A DNA stretch of 6,736 nt, from the NCBI GenBank assembly GCA_033764095.1, contig JANRJF010000313.1, forward strand, positions 1 through 6,736, given 5' to 3'. Every line of letters begins with the position of its first letter. Position 1 is the first letter of the stretch. The notes below the pieces were generated by a model. The model was given only the letters and a program-made list of their open reading frames with translations, did no database searches and was not told the DNA's origin. Positions 1 through 5,818 of this stretch are shown here, piece after piece. The position numbers and the translations under genes are program-made. The stretch is from JBDTMT01 sp033764095. GTDB taxonomy: Bacteria; Desulfobacterota; Binatia; HRBIN30; CADEER01.

Positions 1-254
1 GCGCGCGCGGCGCGCGCGAAGGCGTCGGCGACCGCCGCCAGGCGCTGCGGCGGCGCCACCGGCGCGCCGCCCGCCACCCACGCCGAGCCGGTGTCGACGT
101 AGGCGACGAAGGCGTCGTCGCCGTCGAAGAAGTAGGTGAAGTCGTCCTCCAGCAACTGGAACGAGGTGGCGTTCCAGCCATGCTGCTGCAGCAGCCGCAG
201 CGCCCGCTCGCGGCTCGCGTCGGCGGCGCGCGGGCGGGGCTGGGCGGTGCTCAT
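1..254 (-). CDS. DUF2156 (MprF C-terminal-like) protein, 3' end cut by window
   Basis: Only the first 84 codons are visible; the gene continues past base 1. The stretch from about residue 21, including GWNATSFQLLEDDFTYFF and the following DGDDAFVAYVDTGSAWVAGGAPVAP, matches what I know of the start of DUF2156. This is the GNAT-like catalytic fold found at the C terminus of the lysyl-phosphatidylglycerol synthase MprF. Here the fold begins almost at the N terminus and no membrane helices precede it, so this looks like a free-standing soluble version without the flippase half of MprF. The ATG overlaps the stop of the ClC gene by four bases (ATGA), which indicates translational coupling. By family knowledge it may transfer an aminoacyl group to a lipid or other acceptor, but many DUF2156 proteins are uncharacterised and the substrate cannot be read here. 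The first bases of the window are nearly pure alternating CG and encode Ala/Arg residues. Confidence 0.8.
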   Translation of the reverse strand, partial: MSTAQPRPRAADASRERALRLLQQHGWNATSFQLLEDDFTYFFDGDDAFVAYVDTGSAWVAGGAPVAPPQRLAAVADAFARAAR

Positions 255-1573
255 GCCACCGGGTCCATCATCGGCCCGAACTCGCGCGGTACGTGGATGC
301 CGCGCCGTTCGATCTTGCGGGTCATGATCGACGAGTGCGAGATCAGGCCGGCGACCAGGTAGGCCGCCGCGCAGGCGACCAGCAGCGGCGCCAGCGCCGC
401 CGTCTGGCCGGTGACCTCGCAGGCGAACACCGCCGCCGCGAGCATGGCGTGCGAGGCCCCGGCAAACAGTGCCGCCATGCCGACCAGCGCCGCCAGGTGC
501 GGGTCGAGCCCGAGCGACGGGAACGCGGCGCCGAGCAGGCTGCCGAGCAGCACGCCGAGCCCGCCGCCGAGCGTGAACAGCGGCGCCAACGTGCCGCCCG
601 AGGTGCCGCTGCCGAGCGCCAGCAGCCAGGCGAGCCCTTTCAGCAGGCAGAGCATCGCCAGCGCCCGACCGGCGAGCGAACCGTCGAGCGTCGCGGTGAT
701 GTTGGTGTAGCCGACGCCGAGAATGCGCGGCTCGAACCAGCCGAGCACGCCGACCGCGATGCCGCCCAGTGCCGGCCACCACATGAAGTGTAGCGGCAGG
801 CGCTCGAAGGCCTCCTCGATGCCGTAGACGGCGCTGGTCAGCGCCACCGCGGCGACCCCGAGCGCGGCGCCGATCGCGGCGCAGGCGATGGTGACGGCGA
901 GGCCCGGCGCGGCGAGCGCCGGCATGGCGAACTCCGCTGCGCCGCCGCGCAGCGCGACGCGCACCACGGCGGCGACCGCGGCCGCCGTGACCACCGGCAC
1001 CAGCACCAACGGGCTGAGCTCGAAGAGGAGCAGCTCGATTGCCAGCAGCACCGCCGACAGCGGGCTGCCGAAGGTGGCGGTCATGCCGGCCGCGGCGCCG
1101 GCGGCGAGCAGTGCCTTGCGCTCGCGGGTGCTCACCGGCAGCAACTGGCCGAGCATCGACCCGAGCGCCGAGCCGGTGGCGATGATCGGCCCCTCGGCGC
1201 CGAACGGCCCGCCGCTGCCGATCGCGATGGCGGCCGAGAGCGGCTTGAGGACTGCCAGGCGCTTGGGGATGCGGCTCTCGTGCCTGAGCACGCGCTCCAT
1301 CGACTCCGGAATGCCGTGGCCGCGGATCGCCGGCGAGCCCCAGCGCGCCAGCCCGCCGACCAGCAGGCCGCCGAGAATCGGCACGGCGATCGCCCAGGCG
1401 CCGAGCTGGTGCTGCCAGGGGCTCACCGGCACGGCGGAGAGGCGCTGGAAGTAGAAGAGGTTGGTGCACACCGCGATGAGCGCGCGCAGCGCCTCGGCGG
1501 CGCCGCTCGCCAAGAGGGCGACACCGACGGCGAGCAGCGTGACGCGCAGCAGCTGGGTGTCGCGGTGCTGCAT
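251..1573 (-). CDS. ClC-family chloride channel / H+-Cl- antiporter, no CBS domains
   Basis: This 440-residue polytopic inner-membrane protein has the usual size of a bacterial ClC core without C-terminal CBS domains. Signature regions appear in order: GHGIPE (residues 85-90, equivalent to GSGIP), GSGGPFGAEGPII (119-131, equivalent to GREGP, with gating Glu at 127), SPLSAVLLAIE (170-180) and GGTLAP (326-331, equivalent to GxFxP). Judged by eye against E. coli ClC, the external gating glutamate is kept. The serine of GSGIP is His86, the internal proton glutamate (Glu203 in E. coli) is Leu181, and the chloride-coordinating tyrosine near the C terminus appears to be His413. Loss of the proton glutamate is typical of ClC channels but also occurs in some antiporters, so the transport mode is open. 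The ATG lies 2 bases after the marR stop with no clear Shine-Dalgarno sequence, so translation is probably coupled. The stop overlaps the DUF2156 start. It probably moves chloride or another small anion and may help in acid or ionic stress. Confidence 0.93.
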   Translation of the reverse strand: MQHRDTQLLRVTLLAVGVALLASGAAEALRALIAVCTNLFYFQRLSAVPVSPWQHQLGAWAIAVPILGGLLVGGLARWGSPAIRGHGIPESMERVLRHESRIPKRLAVLKPLSAAIAIGSGGPFGAEGPIIATGSALGSMLGQLLPVSTRERKALLAAGAAAGMTATFGSPLSAVLLAIELLLFELSPLVLVPVVTAAAVAAVVRVALRGGAAEFAMPALAAPGLAVTIACAAIGAALGVAAVALTSAVYGIEEAFERLPLHFMWWPALGGIAVGVLGWFEPRILGVGYTNITATLDGSLAGRALAMLCLLKGLAWLLALGSGTSGGTLAPLFTLGGGLGVLLGSLLGAAFPSLGLDPHLAALVGMAALFAGASHAMLAAAVFACEVTGQTAALAPLLVACAAAYLVAGLISHSSIMTRKIERRGIHVPREFGPMMDPVA

Positions 1574-1575
1574 GG

Positions 1576-2088
1576 TCAGGCGCGCCGCCGCGCGGCGCGC
1601 TCCGGCTTGTCGGTGTCGAAGAACATCGGCGCCGGTGCGTCCGCCGGCGCCACCGCGGCGGCGAGCCGGATCATCTCGCGCGCCAGCCGCCGGCGCGTCG
1701 CCGCCGGCAGCGCTTCGAGATGCTCGACCAGCGCCTGCTGCGGCGCCGCCGGCGCGGTGCGCAGGGCGCGGCGGCCGAGCGGGCTCAACTGCACCGCCGC
1801 GCGCCGCGCGTCGTGCGGATCGCTGGTCCGCGTCACCAGGCCGTGCTCGACGAGGCGCTGCACGACCACCGACACCGAGCTGTGATGCGTCCGCGTCCGC
1901 TCGGCCAGCGTGCGCAGATCGAGGGGCTGCGCGGCGCGCTGCAGGCAGCGCAGCACGAACAGCTGCGCGCCGCTCAGCCCGGCACTGCGGTGCGCCTGGC
2001 GGTCGGCGACGCGCAGCGCCTGGACGATGCGCCGCATCGCGTCGAGGAAACGCTGGCTGTCGTCCGGCGGATCGGCGGCGGGGGGCAC
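1576..2088 (-). CDS. MarR-family winged-helix transcriptional regulator
   Basis: A protein of 170 residues, somewhat longer than a typical MarR (about 140-150) because of its C-terminal tail. The winged helix-turn-helix spans roughly residues 38-110: LSGAQLFVLRCLQ leads into the first helix, LRTLAERTRTHHSSVSVVVQRLVEHGLV is the helix-turn-helix, and TRTSDPHDARRAAVQLSPLGRRAL is the wing with its acidic/arginine pattern. Dimerisation helices flank it at about 11-35 and 115-147. As leader of the tight marR-clc-DUF2156 unit it most likely represses its own operon in response to a small ligand, which cannot be inferred from sequence. The start is uncertain. The chosen GTG at 2088 sits directly after GGGGAG, too close for normal ribosome binding, and an in-frame TAG lies 9 bases upstream. 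The next in-frame ATG is residue 18 and has no visible ribosome site. A leaderless message from the GTG fits the predicted promoter. Confidence 0.88.
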   Translation of the reverse strand: MPPAADPPDDSQRFLDAMRRIVQALRVADRQAHRSAGLSGAQLFVLRCLQRAAQPLDLRTLAERTRTHHSSVSVVVQRLVEHGLVTRTSDPHDARRAAVQLSPLGRRALRTAPAAPQQALVEHLEALPAATRRRLAREMIRLAAAVAPADAPAPMFFDTDKPERAARRRA

Positions 2089-2095
2089 CTCCCCG

Positions 2096-2124
2096 ATCTA
2101 TGGGAGCCCATACATCGGATGCAA
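2096..2124 (-). promoter_or_regulatory. Candidate weak promoter for the marR-clc operon
   Basis: Reading the minus strand, TTGCAT (2124-2119) and ATAGAT (2101-2096) are separated by 17 bases; a one-base shift gives CATAGA with a spacing of 16. Both boxes match the sigma-70 consensus poorly (about three of six). A start 7 bases beyond the -10 box would fall at or next to the GTG of marR and give a leaderless transcript. This is an inference from pattern and position only. Confidence 0.3.
2099..2112. promoter_or_regulatory. Palindromic candidate MarR operator
   Basis: TATGGGAGCCCATA is an inverted repeat with two perfect 6-base arms (TATGGG / CCCATA) around a central AG. It lies 10 bases upstream of the marR GTG and overlaps the -10 box and spacer of the candidate promoter. 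MarR dimers commonly bind such palindromes near their own promoters and block polymerase, so this is the most likely autoregulatory site in the 62-base gap between the glycosidase and marR. Binding is inferred from position and symmetry. Confidence 0.5.
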
Positions 2125-2150
2125 GATGGGCGGAGCGATTCGGGTCCGCG

Positions 2151-4901
2151 CTACTCCGACACCACGCCGAAGCCGCTGTGCAGCGGCAGGTCGCGGGAGG
2201 AGGCGCCGAGCTCGACGTCGTAGCGCTTCTCCGGCACCACCCAGGTGGCGAAGGACTGGTCCCACACCGCCAGGTCGGCGACCGGCAGCTCGAACGAGAC
2301 GCGGCGCTGCTCGCCGGGCTCGAGCGCGAGGCGCTGGAAGCCCTTCAGCTCGCGCAGCGGGCGCTCGGGGCGGCCGTTGGCGTCGCCGACGTAGAGCTGC
2401 GGCACCGCCACGCCGGCGCGCGCGCCGACGTTGGTGACCCGCGCGCTGATGTGGACGCGGCCGTTCGGCGCGACCACCGCCGGGGTGACGCGCAGGTCGT
2501 CGTAGGTGAAGTCGGTGTAGGTGAGCCCGAAGCCGAACGGGAACAGCGGCGCGCGATCGCTGCGGTCGAGGTAGCGGTAGCCGTGCAGGCCGGCGTACGA
2601 CACCACCAGGCTGGTGTTGTCGAACGGCGGCAGGTCGGCCTCCGCCTGTGGGAACACGGTCGGCAGGCGGCCGGACGGGGCGGCGTCGCCGAACAGCAGA
2701 TCGGCGATCGCGCTGGCACCCTCCTGACCCGGGTACCAGGCCATCAGCACCGCATCGACGCGATCGAGCCACGGCATGAGCAGCGGCCCGCTCCCCTCCA
2801 GCACCACGACGACGCGCGGCGAGAGCGCCGCCACCCCGTCGATGAGCGCGTCCTGCTGGCGCGGCAGCGCGAGCGACTTGCGGTCGCCGGCGGCGACGAA
2901 CCCCTCGCCCTCGTCCTGATAGGTGAGGCCGGCGAAGACGATCACTGCGTCGGCCGCCGCGATCGCCGCGGTGTCCTGCGGCGTCGCCGCGCCGTTCGGA
3001 TGGTGGGTGACGGCGATCGATCCGGCCGCTGCGCGGATGGCGTCGAGCGGCGACTGCGGCGTCGTCGCCGGAACGGCGGTGCTGCTGCCCAGGTCGCCGA
3101 GGTTGGCGGCGGCGGCGAGCGGGCCGACCACGGCGAGCGAGTGCAGGGTCGCGCGCGTGAGCGGCAGCGCGCCCGCCTGGTTGCGCAGCAGCACCACCGC
3201 TTCGCGCGCCACCTGGCGGGCGAGGGCGGCATGCTCGGGCGTGCCGACCTGGCTCGGATCGACCTGCGGCGGGTCGCTGTCGAGCCGGAAGCAGAGCTGG
3301 GCGCGCAGCGTGCGGCGCACCGCGTCGTCGATCAGCCGCATCGGCGCGGTGCCGGCGAGGGCCGCGTCGCGCAGCGGCGGCCCGTACCAGACCGGCGACG
3401 GCATCTCGATGTCGAGCCCGGCGTACAGCGACGGCAGCGTGCTGTGCACGCCGAGGATCCAGTCCGACTCGACGAAGCCGCGGAAGCGCCAGTCGCCCTT
3501 CAGGATGTCGCCGAGCAGTCGCAGATTCTCGCCGCAGTAGGCGCCGTTGACCTTGTTGTAGGCCGACATCACCGAGCCGACCTGGCCGTCGCGCACGACG
3601 GCGTGGAAGTGCGGCAGGTAGACCTCGCGCAGCGTCGCCTCGTCGAGCTGCACGTCGACCGCGAAGCGGGTGTCCTCGATGGAGTTGGCGGCGAAGTGCT
3701 TGGCGCTGGCGATGACGTGCTGCTGCGCGCCGCGCACGAAGGCGACGCCGAAGCGGCCGAGCAGGTAGGGATCCTCGCCGTAGGTCTCCTGGGCGCGCCC
3801 CCAGCGCGGGTGGCGCGGCAGGTTGATGGTCGGCGCCAGCAGCACGCTGCCGCCCTTGGCGCGCAGTTCGCGGCCGATCGCTTCGCCGACCTGCGTCTCC
3901 AGCGTGGTGTCCCAGGTGGCGGCGCGCGCCATGCCGACCGGGAAGGCGGTGGCGTAGCCGGCCGAGATGCCGACGCCGCGCGGACCGTCCACCATCACCA
4001 GGCCGGGAAGGCCGAGGCGCGGCACCGGCGCGGTGTGGTTGAGCGCCTCGGGGCCGGCCCCGTGCAGTTGCGAGAGCTTCTCGTCGAGCGTCATCGCCGC
4101 CAGCAGCGCGTCGATGCGGCGCTCGACCAGCGGCCCCGCCTCGCCGCAGAATCCGACGTCGGGATGCTCGGCGGCGATCATCGCGTCGGCCGAGTCGGCC
4201 GCGGCGCCGAACAGGCACTCGGCGAACTCGCCGGCATCGTCGGCTGCGTCGCACGGGGCGCCGAAGCGCGCCGCGGCAAGCGCGGTGGGCGTGCACGCGC
4301 GAGCCAGACGCGAGGCGGCCGCGGCGCCACGTGCGGCCAGCAGCGCTGCCACGCGCGGATCCGCCGCGCAGGTCGTGCCGGGCGCCAGCGTCAGGCGCCG
4401 CGTCGAGGCCTTGCAGCCCTGCAGCAGGCGCACCCGCGCCGCGGCGAAGGCGTTGATCTCGTGCAGCGCGGCGGCGGCGCAGGGGACCTCGAGCCCGGGC
4501 GTCGCCGGGCTCGGGCTGGTGATGATGCCGTACAGCCGTTCGCTCTCGGCGTGATGGGCGGCGCGCAGACAGGCGGCCAGCGCGGCGACGCTGGCGGCGC
4601 CCTCGCAGGCGCCGCCGAGCTGCAGTGCGGCGACGCTGGCGTCGTCACAGGCCGGGCGCAGCTTGCGCAGGCGGCGCTCGGCGGCGCGGGCGCGCTGCGG
4701 GCCGGTCGAGACGATGCAGTCGACCGTCGGGGAGATCTCGTGGTTGAACACCGCCTGCTGACAGGCGCTCAGCAGGGCGGTGTCGCCCACCAACAGGGCG
4801 CGCGACACCGCGGCGATCGCCAGCTGGCAGTCGTGCTGGTCGGCGCGGGCGAGCTGGGGAAGGGCGAGGAAGACGGCGGCGAGCAGGAGCGAGCGGCGCA
4901 T
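2151..4901 (-). CDS. Secreted glycoside hydrolase family 3 (beta-glucosidase type) with tandem six-cysteine N-terminal modules
   Basis: From the ATG at 4901 the protein has 916 residues. A signal peptide (MRRSLLLAAVFLALPQLARA, likely cut after residue 20) sends it to the periplasm or outside. Residues 21-252 carry 13 cysteines in two units of matching spacing, described as a finding. The GH3 barrel follows at about 267-533 with DGPRGVG, GEDPYLLGRFG, KHFAANSIEDTR (Lys401-His402), SAYNKVNG and SDW, whose Asp480 is the expected nucleophile. The C-terminal alpha/beta sandwich (about 567-748) holds DEGEGF, a likely source of the acid/base Glu, plus DRKSLALPRQQ. A fibronectin-III-like domain ends the protein (about 815-900, LRELKGFQRLALEPGE). 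The barrel lacks the KH(F/I)PG and DSH signatures of NagZ, so a beta-glucosidase/xylosidase-like exo-glycosidase acting on plant or microbial beta-glucans is more likely than a muropeptide enzyme. The ATG is preferred over an in-frame TTG at 4937 because it gives a clean signal peptide and has GGTGGAG nine bases upstream. It starts 42 bases after the dipeptidase gene, so co-transcription is plausible. Confidence 0.92.
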   Translation of the reverse strand: MRRSLLLAAVFLALPQLARADQHDCQLAIAAVSRALLVGDTALLSACQQAVFNHEISPTVDCIVSTGPQRARAAERRLRKLRPACDDASVAALQLGGACEGAASVAALAACLRAAHHAESERLYGIITSPSPATPGLEVPCAAAALHEINAFAAARVRLLQGCKASTRRLTLAPGTTCAADPRVAALLAARGAAAASRLARACTPTALAAARFGAPCDAADDAGEFAECLFGAAADSADAMIAAEHPDVGFCGEAGPLVERRIDALLAAMTLDEKLSQLHGAGPEALNHTAPVPRLGLPGLVMVDGPRGVGISAGYATAFPVGMARAATWDTTLETQVGEAIGRELRAKGGSVLLAPTINLPRHPRWGRAQETYGEDPYLLGRFGVAFVRGAQQHVIASAKHFAANSIEDTRFAVDVQLDEATLREVYLPHFHAVVRDGQVGSVMSAYNKVNGAYCGENLRLLGDILKGDWRFRGFVESDWILGVHSTLPSLYAGLDIEMPSPVWYGPPLRDAALAGTAPMRLIDDAVRRTLRAQLCFRLDSDPPQVDPSQVGTPEHAALARQVAREAVVLLRNQAGALPLTRATLHSLAVVGPLAAAANLGDLGSSTAVPATTPQSPLDAIRAAAGSIAVTHHPNGAATPQDTAAIAAADAVIVFAGLTYQDEGEGFVAAGDRKSLALPRQQDALIDGVAALSPRVVVVLEGSGPLLMPWLDRVDAVLMAWYPGQEGASAIADLLFGDAAPSGRLPTVFPQAEADLPPFDNTSLVVSYAGLHGYRYLDRSDRAPLFPFGFGLTYTDFTYDDLRVTPAVVAPNGRVHISARVTNVGARAGVAVPQLYVGDANGRPERPLRELKGFQRLALEPGEQRRVSFELPVADLAVWDQSFATWVVPEKRYDVELGASSRDLPLHSGFGVVSE

Positions 4902-4909
4902 GGCGTGGT

Positions 4910-4917
4910 TCTCCACC
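4910..4917 (-). promoter_or_regulatory. Ribosome binding site that fixes the GH3 start
   Basis: On the minus strand GGTGGAGA lies 8 bases before the ATG at 4901. An alternative in-frame TTG at 4937 has no such site and would add 12 polar residues in front of a typical signal peptide, so this site decides the start. Confidence 0.6.
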
Positions 4918-4943
4918 GAATCGCGACCGTTTTTCAAAGCCGT

Positions 4944-5660
4944 TCACTGGAGCGGATAGGCCTGCCAGTCTGGGCCGTCGTAGTGCCACCACTCGGTCGG
5001 CAGGCCGCTGAATCCGGCGGCGAGCATCGCGGCCTCCAGCCGGCGGGCATTGGCCTGCGCGGCCGGGCTCGCCGCGGTCGCGTCGCGGTGCGCGCGCGGG
5101 CTGAAGTCGTCGAAGTCGGTCGGCATCTCCAGCGGCACGCCGTCCGCGCCGACCAGGGTGAGGTCGATCGCCGCGCCGCGGTTGTGCTTCGAGCCCTGCA
5201 CCGGTACGCCGTCGCGCCGGACCGGCCGGGCGACGTAGCGCTCGTCGGGCACCAACGCCCAGAAACGCTCCTGCACGGTGAACGGGCGGTAGCAGTCCCA
5301 CACCAACAGGCCGAGGCCCTGCGCCGCCAGCTGCGCCTGCACTTGCGCGACGCGCGCGGCGACGTCGCGGCGCAACAGGCAGCGCGCGGCGGGATAGACG
5401 GCGACGCCGGTGAAGTTGTCGGTGCGCGCGTAGCGGATGTCGAGGCGTACGTCTGGAGCGAGCGCGCTGAGGTCGACCAGATCGGCCGGTGCGGCCTTGG
5501 CGGAGGCCGTCGCCGGCTCGACCGGTGCAGACGGCACACTGGATGGTGGTGGTGCGGCAGGCGGACGCGGCGCGCAGCTGAGCAGCAGCGCCGCCGCGAA
5601 CGGCGCCCATCGGTGCGGCAGCGTGTGCCACGGATTACACGCAGACGTTTTGATGAACAT
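4944..5660 (-). CDS. D-Ala-D-Ala dipeptidase (peptidase M15D, VanX/DdpX family), predicted lipoprotein
   Basis: Zinc peptidase of 238 residues from the ATG at 5660. The VanX pattern is complete: YARTDNFTG (about 77-85), the transition-state arginine in WDCYRP (Arg125), zinc ligands in SKHNRGAAID (His159, Asp166) and the catalytic Glu and third zinc ligand in EWWHYD (Glu223, His226). The family hydrolyses D-Ala-D-Ala, for vancomycin resistance in VanX or for dipeptide scavenging in DdpX. The hydrophobic WAPFAAALLLSC resembles a lipobox with Cys29 as lipidation site, followed by a Pro/Ala/Ser-rich linker of about 40 residues. It is therefore probably anchored in the periplasm, which favours wall-dipeptide turnover over vancomycin resistance. 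No vanH, vanA, vanR or vanS lies in the window. The start is uncertain: the ATG lies within repeat copy A with no ribosome site, and the longer option is a TTG at 5705. The residues before the hydrophobic core (MFIKTSACNPWH) come from the repeat. Confidence 0.87.
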   Translation of the reverse strand: MFIKTSACNPWHTLPHRWAPFAAALLLSCAPRPPAAPPPSSVPSAPVEPATASAKAAPADLVDLSALAPDVRLDIRYARTDNFTGVAVYPAARCLLRRDVAARVAQVQAQLAAQGLGLLVWDCYRPFTVQERFWALVPDERYVARPVRRDGVPVQGSKHNRGAAIDLTLVGADGVPLEMPTDFDDFSPRAHRDATAASPAAQANARRLEAAMLAAGFSGLPTEWWHYDGPDWQAYPLQ

Positions 5661-5670
5661 TACACGGATA
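5624..5670 (+). repeat. Dispersed repeat, copy A
   Basis: A 47-base element. Its core begins CCACGGATTACACG, runs through TTTTGATGAAC and ends ATTACACGGATA at 5670. It matches copy B in inverted orientation at 46 of 47 positions and copy C at 40 of 43 core positions. The 10-mer ATTACACGGA recurs within the element 25 bases apart (one mismatch in this copy). It overlaps the 5' end of the dipeptidase gene and supplies its ATG. Confidence 0.92.
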
Positions 5671-5739
5671 GAGCAACGAACACCGCGCGATCCCTCAGAA
5701 GCCAAAAGACAACACTGAGATGAGGCAGCTCACTTGCCG

Positions 5740-5786
5740 TATCCGTGTAATGTTCATCAAAACGTCTCCGTGTAATCCGTGGCACA
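5740..5786 (-). repeat. Dispersed repeat, copy B (inverted relative to A)
   Basis: The reverse complement reads TGTGCCACGGATTACACGG and continues to ATTACACGGATA, differing from copy A at a single base (G instead of C at the sixteenth core-region position, ACGG versus ACGC). Identity stops sharply at both ends: just after GGATA on the inner side and just before TGTGCC on the outer side. It lies 32 bases downstream of the acyltransferase stop codon. Confidence 0.92.
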
Positions 5787-5818
5787 GGGCTGCGCATCGA
5801 GCACGCCCCGTGCGAGGC

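Larger units (their letters stand above)
5624..5786. repeat. MITE-like inverted pair (47-base arms, 69-base loop)
   Basis: Copies A and B face each other around 5671-5739 and form a 163-base near-perfect inverted repeat. There is no transposase and no obvious target-site duplication (left flank GGCAGCG, right flank GGGCTGC). In RNA from the acyltransferase gene it would fold into a very long hairpin before the dipeptidase gene, so it could end or weaken read-through, or protect the upstream message from 3' decay. The loop has no recognisable gene, only a 5-base stem CTCAG/CTGAG (5694-5698, 5715-5719). Whether it is mobile or just two adjacent REP-like units cannot be decided here. Confidence 0.65.

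Noticed and set aside
1..24. Alternating CG run at the window start as a structural (Z-DNA) element.
   Set aside because: It is part of the DUF2156 coding frame encoding Ala/Arg-rich residues, and such runs are expected at this GC content.
2130..2149. Hairpin GCGGA / TCCGC as a terminator after the glycosidase gene.
   Set aside because: The stem is only 5 bases with a 10-base loop, and no T-run follows on the minus strand.
2098..4296. A 732-codon minus-strand frame overlapping the glycosidase.
   Set aside because: It is an Arg/Ala-rich shadow in another frame of the clear GH3 gene and has no recognisable motif.
2151..4901. The glycosidase as NagZ (peptidoglycan recycling).
   Set aside because: The barrel has KHFAANSIE, not the NagZ KH(F/I)PG...DSH signature, and it carries the C-terminal sandwich and fibronectin-like domains of beta-glucosidase types.
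4902..4937. TTG at 4937 as the start of the glycosidase.
   Set aside because: The ATG at 4901 has a GGTGGAG site at proper spacing and begins directly with a typical signal peptide.
1461..5723. A 1420-codon open frame on the plus strand.
   Set aside because: It lies opposite the marR, GH3 and dipeptidase genes. Its product is Arg/Ala/Gly/His-rich low-complexity sequence without domains, the usual shadow of high-GC codon usage.
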